A program made the position numbers and the translations under genes. Positions 26,577 to 30,764 of a DNA stretch of 30,764 bases are shown in pieces. The DNA is from Bacteroides sp. (GTDB lineage: Bacteria; Bacteroidota; Bacteroidia; Bacteroidales; Bacteroidaceae): positions 1 to 30,764 of the forward strand of contig DXWV01000004.1 in NCBI GenBank assembly GCA_019416685.1, in the 5' to 3' direction. How positions within the stretch are numbered: the first letter of the stretch is position 1; each line of letters starts with the position of its first letter. The notes under the pieces were generated by a model, which worked only from the letters and a program-made list of their open reading frames with translations, searched no databases and was not told the DNA's origin.

Positions 26577-26831
26577 TTACAAGAAGAATACCAACAGACA
26601 AACAACTACTGCTAACAAAGCCACACCTTCAATCAGCGCAGCAGCAATAATCATATTCATACGAATATCGCCTGAAGCTTCTGGTTGACGTGCAATAGCC
26701 TCCATTGCCGAACCACCGATTTTTCCAATACCCAAACCTGCACCGATAACGGCAAGACCAGCTCCAATTGCTGCTCCCAACTTTCCGATAGCAGCACCAG
26801 CGGCTGCTTGTAATAAGACTGATAGTAACAT
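26577..26831 (-). CDS. atpE: Fo ATP synthase c subunit (rotor ring)
   Basis: 84 aa, ATG at 26831. It is a two-helix hairpin. The first helix has the Gly-rich packing motif GAGLGIG (30-36). The polar loop is ARQPEASGD (47-55). The second helix carries the ion-binding carboxylate E68 in AALIEGVALL. Sodium-type rings have Gln in helix 1 and ES/ET in helix 2; here the aligned residues are Ile35 and Glu-Gly, so proton coupling is the better inference. The protein should assemble as a ring of many copies, so more of it is needed than of other subunits. The repeat spacer just after its stop may matter for that. Confidence 0.97.
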   Translation of the reverse strand: MLLSVLLQAAAGAAIGKLGAAIGAGLAVIGAGLGIGKIGGSAMEAIARQPEASGDIRMNMIIAAALIEGVALLAVVVCLLVFFL

Positions 26832-26894
26832 AATTTTCAGTTTTAAAATGGTTTATATTATTAATTTAAAATTCAGATTAATCAAACTCACTTT

Positions 26895-28001
26895 TTATTC
26901 AGCAGCTTCTTCCGACTTCCCACCCTCTTGTGCCAATCCGATAAACACAGCAGACAGCATGGTAAATACATAAGCCTGAATGAAAGCCACCAATAGCTCA
27001 AGTGCATTCATAAATATATTAAACAACACAGAAGCAACAGTCAAGGTACTATTCAAGGCAGGTCCCATACTTGCCGAGATAAAGATAAGACAAGTCAATA
27101 CCAACATCGCCATATGTCCCGAAAGCATATTTGCGAACAGACGAATCATCAAAGCAAATGGTTTGGTAAATACCCCGAAAAACTCAATAAATGGCATCAT
27201 CGGTATAGGCACTTTCAACCACCAGGGTACATCAGGCCAAAAGATATCCTTCCAGTAATGTTTGGATCCGAAGATATTTACAGCAAGGAAGGTACAGATA
27301 GCCAGCACCATTGTTATGGCAATATTACCTGTTACATTCGCTCCTCCGGGAAAGAAGGGTATCAACCCCATAATATTATTAATGAAAATAAAGAAGAAAG
27401 CTGTCAACAAATAAGGAGCAAATTTTTTATAATTAGGACCTACACAACTCTTTATTACATCATCGTGTATCATCATAATAAACATCTCCATAAAGCCGAC
27501 AAAACCACCCGGAGCCGCTGCACCCTGTTCACGTTTGCGATACCAATGTGCCACACCTAAAATAATGATCAATAACAGAGCACTGTTTATCAACAATGAC
27601 AAAGTAACTTTAGTAATAGAAATATCCCATGGACGAATTTCCTCACCAGCTGCATCATGTTCTATTATTTTGCCCTCATACCGGCTTCCTGCGGGAGCAA
27701 TAGAAAAGCCTTCGTAACTCCCTCCATTCTCTTCTAATCGTGAAGACAAAAATGAATGCCAGCCACTATTAGAGCTGTATACAATCACAGGCAATGGAAT
27801 TGTTATATGAGTATCCCCCCACGTAGTGATATGCCACTCGTACGAGTCTCCGATATGCCCAAAGACTATGCTCTTCACATCAACCGTGTTCTCCTTTTGC
27901 TCCTGAGGGGTAACATCATCTTCCTGCGCCACTGCAGGAGAAGCAATCAGCAACCCGAGTATGAGGAGTAATCCTGTGAATATGTTACGCAACTGTTTCA
28001 T
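26895..28001 (-). CDS. atpB: Fo ATP synthase a subunit with signal peptide and extracytoplasmic extension
   Basis: 368 aa, against ~270 in E. coli. Residues 1-25 are a signal peptide (LLLILGLLIASPAVAQ). About 100 hydrophilic residues follow (for example VFGHIGDSYEWHITTWGD) and should lie on the periplasmic side before the first membrane helix at about 130-150. The canonical core follows: FVGFMEMFIMMIHDDVI, then NNIMGLIPFFPGG. The essential arginine R287 is in MIRLFANMLSGH, and the last helix has NALELLVAFIQAYVFTML. It forms the half-channels for ion entry and exit. The start at 28001 lies inside the upstream gene (17-nt overlap), so translation is probably coupled. The extension is characteristic of Bacteroidetes AtpB; its function is not established. 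Confidence 0.95.
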   Translation of the reverse strand: MKQLRNIFTGLLLILGLLIASPAVAQEDDVTPQEQKENTVDVKSIVFGHIGDSYEWHITTWGDTHITIPLPVIVYSSNSGWHSFLSSRLEENGGSYEGFSIAPAGSRYEGKIIEHDAAGEEIRPWDISITKVTLSLLINSALLLIIILGVAHWYRKREQGAAAPGGFVGFMEMFIMMIHDDVIKSCVGPNYKKFAPYLLTAFFFIFINNIMGLIPFFPGGANVTGNIAITMVLAICTFLAVNIFGSKHYWKDIFWPDVPWWLKVPIPMMPFIEFFGVFTKPFALMIRLFANMLSGHMAMLVLTCLIFISASMGPALNSTLTVASVLFNIFMNALELLVAFIQAYVFTMLSAVFIGLAQEGGKSEEAAE

Positions 28002-28416
28002 TTTTTATTTTATTTTTCTTTTGTCGTTTCTTATTCAGTTCATAACCGGCAAAGAAACTTGTCTCGAATATCAAATACAGCAGATAGTACACTATAAAAG
28101 TAAGCATAAATGCCACTGCTTCTTCTCTAACTACCATACAATAAATTACAAGTACTATCACAGATAAAATCATTTTAAGCACTTTCATTGCCAAATGCAG
28201 CAGCAACATCTTGTCCGGAGCAAACCTCCTGCAAGCATCGAACATATAAATATTAAATACTCCAAAAATATAGAAGTATACCGGAATTAACGGGTATCCT
28301 CCAAAATAATGTTCGGGTACCAAAGAGAAGTAAGTTACACCCCCCACGACACTTAATAAAAAAGTAAGAATGGTAAGATAGAGCAAATACTTACGCTTTG
28401 TTAAACTTATGTTCAT
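27985..28416 (-). CDS. Four-helix membrane protein at the AtpI position
   Basis: 143 aa, ATG at 28416. Four predicted membrane spans: LLYLTILTFLLSVVGGVTYF, LIPVYFYIFGVFNIYMF, LHLAMKVLKMILSVIVLVIY and AFMLTFIVYYLLYLIFETSF. A basic tail KKRQKKNKIK follows. It lies 38 nt after atpC and overlaps the start of atpB by 17 nt. AtpI-like proteins in this slot help assemble the c-ring. Sequence likeness to AtpI or AtpQ/AtpR is weak by eye, so the assignment rests on position and topology. The FETSFFAGYELNKK segment near the end is a useful search handle. Confidence 0.8.
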   Translation of the reverse strand: MNISLTKRKYLLYLTILTFLLSVVGGVTYFSLVPEHYFGGYPLIPVYFYIFGVFNIYMFDACRRFAPDKMLLLHLAMKVLKMILSVIVLVIYCMVVREEAVAFMLTFIVYYLLYLIFETSFFAGYELNKKRQKKNKIKNETVA

Positions 28417-28454
28417 TTGTCACTGTGTTTTTCTGTTAATCTTAATTTATCTTG

Positions 28455-28700
28455 TCAGGAGATGCACACGGAAACCGTTTCATCGCTCATCTCTACAAAA
28501 CCACCTTCTATATCAAGCGTACACTCTTCATTATCCTCCGTCACATAACTCAGCTTTCCTTCCTTTAAAGAAGAGACAATCGGAGCATGCTGTGGCAGAA
28601 TAGTGAACGAACCTATAACTCCGGGCAGCGTCACGCTATTCACTTCCCCATTATATATCTCTTTTTCCGGAGAAACAATACTCAAATGCAGCCTTTTCAT
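28455..28700 (-). CDS. atpC: F1 ATP synthase epsilon subunit, N-terminal domain only
   Basis: 81 aa, ATG at 28700. MKRLHLSIVSPEKEIYNGEV, LPGVIGSFTILPQHAPIVSS and DIEGGFVEMSDETVSVC are the epsilon beta-barrel domain that sits at the foot of gamma on the c-ring. The usual protein is about 130-140 aa; the two C-terminal helices that can extend and block ATP hydrolysis are absent. The frame ends cleanly and the next 38 nt are non-coding, so this is not a frameshift that I can see. It lies 27 nt after atpD. Confidence 0.94.
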   Translation of the reverse strand: MKRLHLSIVSPEKEIYNGEVNSVTLPGVIGSFTILPQHAPIVSSLKEGKLSYVTEDNEECTLDIEGGFVEMSDETVSVCIS

Positions 28701-28727
28701 TCATTTTTTAATTATTAATTATTAGAT

Positions 28728-30248
28728 TTACTTGTTTGCCTGTTCAAGCAACTGTTTACCCTTCTCAATAGCCTCCTCTATCGTACCTACATTCAAGAAA
28801 GCCTGTTCCGGCAAGTTATCAACTTCACCATCCAGAATCATACGGAATCCCTTGATAGTATCTTCTATAGAAACCATCACTCCCGGTACTCCTGTAAACT
28901 GTTCGGCTACGGAGAACGGCTGTGAAAGGAATCTCTGTACACGCCGTGCACGGTTCACAATAGTCCGGTCATCATCCGAAAGTTCCTCCATACCTAAGAT
29001 AGAAATAATATCCTGTAATTCCTTATTACGCTGAAGAATCTGTTTTACCCTTTGAGCCACCTCATAATGTTCTTGCCCTACAATATGCGGATCAAGAATG
29101 CGAGAAGTAGATGCCAACGGATCTACAGCCGGATAAATACCCAATTCCGTAATTTTACGGTCGAGTACAGTTGTTGCATCCAGATGTGTAAAGGTTGTTG
29201 CCGGTGCCGGGTCAGTCAAGTCATCAGCCGGTACATATACAGCCTGTACAGAAGTAATAGAACCATATCGGGTTGAAGTAATACGCTCCTGCATGGCTCC
29301 CATTTCCGTAGCCAAAGTAGGCTGATAACCTACTGCCGAAGGCATACGTCCCAACAAAGCTGATACTTCAGAACCTGCTTGCGTAAAACGGAAAATATTA
29401 TCAATAAAAAACAGGATATCCTTCGGACCTTCATCTCCCGAATGCATATCACGGAAAGACTCAGCTACCGTAAGTCCCGATAAAGCCACTGAAGCACGTG
29501 CTCCCGGCGGTTCATTCATCTGGCCGAACACCAGAGATACCTGCGACTTCTCCACTTCTTCATAGTCCACCTTCGAAAGATCCCAATGCCCTTTCTCCAT
29601 GCTTTCCTTAAAAGCTTCTCCATAGCGTATAACTCCTGACTCAATCATCTCACGAAGCAAGTCATTCCCCTCACGCGTACGCTCTCCTACTCCGGCAAAA
29701 ACAGAGAATCCGTTATGCTTTTTAGCAATATTATTAATTAACTCCTGAATAAGCACCGTTTTGCCTACACCGGCACCACCAAACAAACCAATCTTACCAC
29801 CTTTTGAATAAGGTTCCAGCAAGTCGATAACTTTGATACCTGTATAGAGTACTTCCTGTACAGTCGTTAAATCTTCAAATTTCGGGGGATCACGGTGAAT
29901 AGAATAAGCTCCTTTACGGCTGAGTTCTCTCATACCATCAATAGAGTCACCAACGACATTCATAAGTCGTCCTTTAATTTGCTCACCTACCGGCATAGTG
30001 ATAGGGCCACCTGTCGGATATACTTTCATACCACGTTGCAGTCCATCGGTACTATCCATTGCAACGGTTCTTACCGTATTTTCACCAATGTGTTGCTGCA
30101 CCTCTACAATCAGAATTTTGCCATTTGGTCTTCTTATCTCCAATGCGTCGTGTATACTTGGCAGCACAATCTCAGCTTCCGTAGTTTCAAAGTACACATC
30201 AACCACAGGTCCGATTACCTGAGAGATATGTCCGATAATCTGTGACAT
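28728..30248 (-). CDS. atpD: F1 ATP synthase beta subunit (catalytic)
   Basis: 506 aa from MSQIIGHISQVIGPVVDVYF, with the ATG at 30248; the frame opens two codons upstream only at a TTG. P-loop GGAGVGKT (157-164), GERTREGNDLLREMIESG, Walker B ILFFIDNIFRFTQAGSEVS and the signature PAVDPLASTSRIL are all present. It is about 40 residues longer than E. coli beta. Part of the extra length lies after the P-loop domain start (KESMEKGHWDLSKVDYEEVE), an insertion seen in Bacteroidetes. It makes or hydrolyses ATP at the catalytic sites. It is the first gene of the operon; the order beta-epsilon first differs from the usual atpIBEFHAGDC. Confidence 0.97.
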   Translation of the reverse strand: MSQIIGHISQVIGPVVDVYFETTEAEIVLPSIHDALEIRRPNGKILIVEVQQHIGENTVRTVAMDSTDGLQRGMKVYPTGGPITMPVGEQIKGRLMNVVGDSIDGMRELSRKGAYSIHRDPPKFEDLTTVQEVLYTGIKVIDLLEPYSKGGKIGLFGGAGVGKTVLIQELINNIAKKHNGFSVFAGVGERTREGNDLLREMIESGVIRYGEAFKESMEKGHWDLSKVDYEEVEKSQVSLVFGQMNEPPGARASVALSGLTVAESFRDMHSGDEGPKDILFFIDNIFRFTQAGSEVSALLGRMPSAVGYQPTLATEMGAMQERITSTRYGSITSVQAVYVPADDLTDPAPATTFTHLDATTVLDRKITELGIYPAVDPLASTSRILDPHIVGQEHYEVAQRVKQILQRNKELQDIISILGMEELSDDDRTIVNRARRVQRFLSQPFSVAEQFTGVPGVMVSIEDTIKGFRMILDGEVDNLPEQAFLNVGTIEEAIEKGKQLLEQANK

Positions 30249-30388
30249 AAGCAATCTTTTTATATATTATTTTCTAAACTTCGTAGTATAGTAAGCCGCG
30301 TTTTTACTAACTTTACTATAAACATAACATCTGAGTTTTTCTTTTGTTCACTAACGTATACAAACAAGTAGTTAGACAAACAACTGTG

Positions 30389-30396
30389 CAAATATA
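30389..30396 (-). promoter_or_regulatory. Candidate -7 box (TATATTTG) of the atp operon
   Basis: TATATTTG on the minus strand is the only TAnnTTTG match that I find in the 516 nt upstream of atpD. It would give a leader of about 130 nt. No good -33 TTTG is visible at the right spacing. Confidence 0.4.
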
Positions 30397-30764
30397 GAAA
30401 CAAATGTGACTCATTATTCTGATTTGCTTTTTTTTTGTTTTAGATAACATTCGTTAGTCTTAAAAATCCTACTTTTTGACCAAAATTCACAGTAAACCAG
30501 AAGTATTATAATCAAAATATCATTCAGAGATTTATTTCATCAAAAAAACGTTTTCACACAAAAGAGTTTTTTTCCTTTCTACGACAGAGTCAACAGATTA
30601 GGTTGAAAAGAAAAAAGTAAAAGAGACAACGAGTTTCGTGTCCGAACACGCAATAATTCTATATATAATGCCGATCACATAAGAAATACAACAACAATAG
30701 AGTATAAAAAGTAAGCATCCGATAAAGTACACTATAAAAAATGGCTGTATCTCCTTTCCTGGTA
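30397..30764. other. AT-rich region upstream of the atp operon, no gene recognised
   Basis: Runs of T and A dominate. The only clear structure is a short hairpin CGTGT-CCGA-ACACG at 30637-30650. An ATG at 30741 on the plus strand is followed by seven open codons to the window edge, too few to judge. A neighbouring gene may start just beyond the window. Confidence 0.5.

Noticed and set aside
26577..26831. Sodium-coupled c subunit
   Set aside because: The residues expected for sodium binding (Gln in helix 1, Ser or Thr after the carboxylate) are absent; helix 2 reads IEGVAL.
30741..30764. Start of a new plus-strand gene at the window edge
   Set aside because: Only eight codons are visible, with no promoter box ahead, so it cannot be supported.

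Overview
The window looks like the chromosome of a gut Bacteroides, probably of the B. thetaiotaomicron/ovatus type. The species is an inference; the genus call rests on several independent signs. There is a SusC/SusD pair and there are T9SS-type C-terminal domains. Seven sites match the Bacteroidetes -7 promoter box TAnnTTTG, five of them as exact TATCTTTG. Shine-Dalgarno sites are lacking. The AddAB-type recombination nuclease, the PIF1-like helicase with HRDC and HTH domains, and the long signal-peptide-bearing AtpB are all of Bacteroidetes form.

Region 1 (1-9350, minus strand) is a four-gene unit. In transcription order it holds a secreted zinc metalloprotease (DUF5118/DUF5117/DUF4953 type), a SusC-like TonB-dependent transporter, a SusD-like surface lipoprotein, and a secreted repeat protein with a T9SS type A-like tail. 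It has no glycoside hydrolase, sulfatase or visible regulator. The most economical reading is capture and uptake of peptides, as in RagAB, rather than of glycans. A 37-nt hairpin with a T-run ends the unit.

Region 2 (9284-10034) is a non-coding divergent spacer. It carries one outward promoter at each end and, in the middle, four copies of a 23-nt repeat centred on the palindrome CATGTACATG.

Region 3 (10035-17677, plus strand) is a DNA-repair unit: AddA-like helicase/nuclease, a small PflA-type radical SAM activase, a TonB C-terminal-domain protein with a Cys-rich N-terminus, then AddB-like nuclease with the C...CxxCx5C iron-sulfur pattern. The two middle genes have no obvious link to recombination.

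Region 4 (17687-22619) holds a secreted protein of unknown function on the minus strand, tail to tail with addB, and a PIF1-like helicase on the minus strand. The helicase is divergent from a DedA-family membrane protein on the plus strand, which ends in a strong terminator shared with the convergent ATP synthase operon.

Region 5 (22638-30248, minus strand) is a complete F1Fo ATP synthase operon in the order beta, epsilon, AtpI-like, a, c, b, delta, alpha, gamma. This order recalls the N-ATPase layout but keeps delta, and the c subunit lacks the usual sodium ligands. Epsilon is only the N-terminal barrel, and subunit a has a signal peptide plus a long extracytoplasmic extension. Three spacers (c/b, delta/alpha, alpha/gamma) are filled with AATTGTAAAT-type or TAGTTAAGTAG-type inverted repeats. 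Two of them begin with a near-identical 45-47 nt element whose first bases are the stop codon of the upstream gene.

The last 516 bases (30249-30764) hold the probable atp promoter and otherwise nothing I can call. I saw no rRNA, tRNA, CRISPR array, insertion sequence or phage. The most unusual items are the atp spacer elements, the 23-nt palindrome array and the radical SAM gene lodged between addA and addB.
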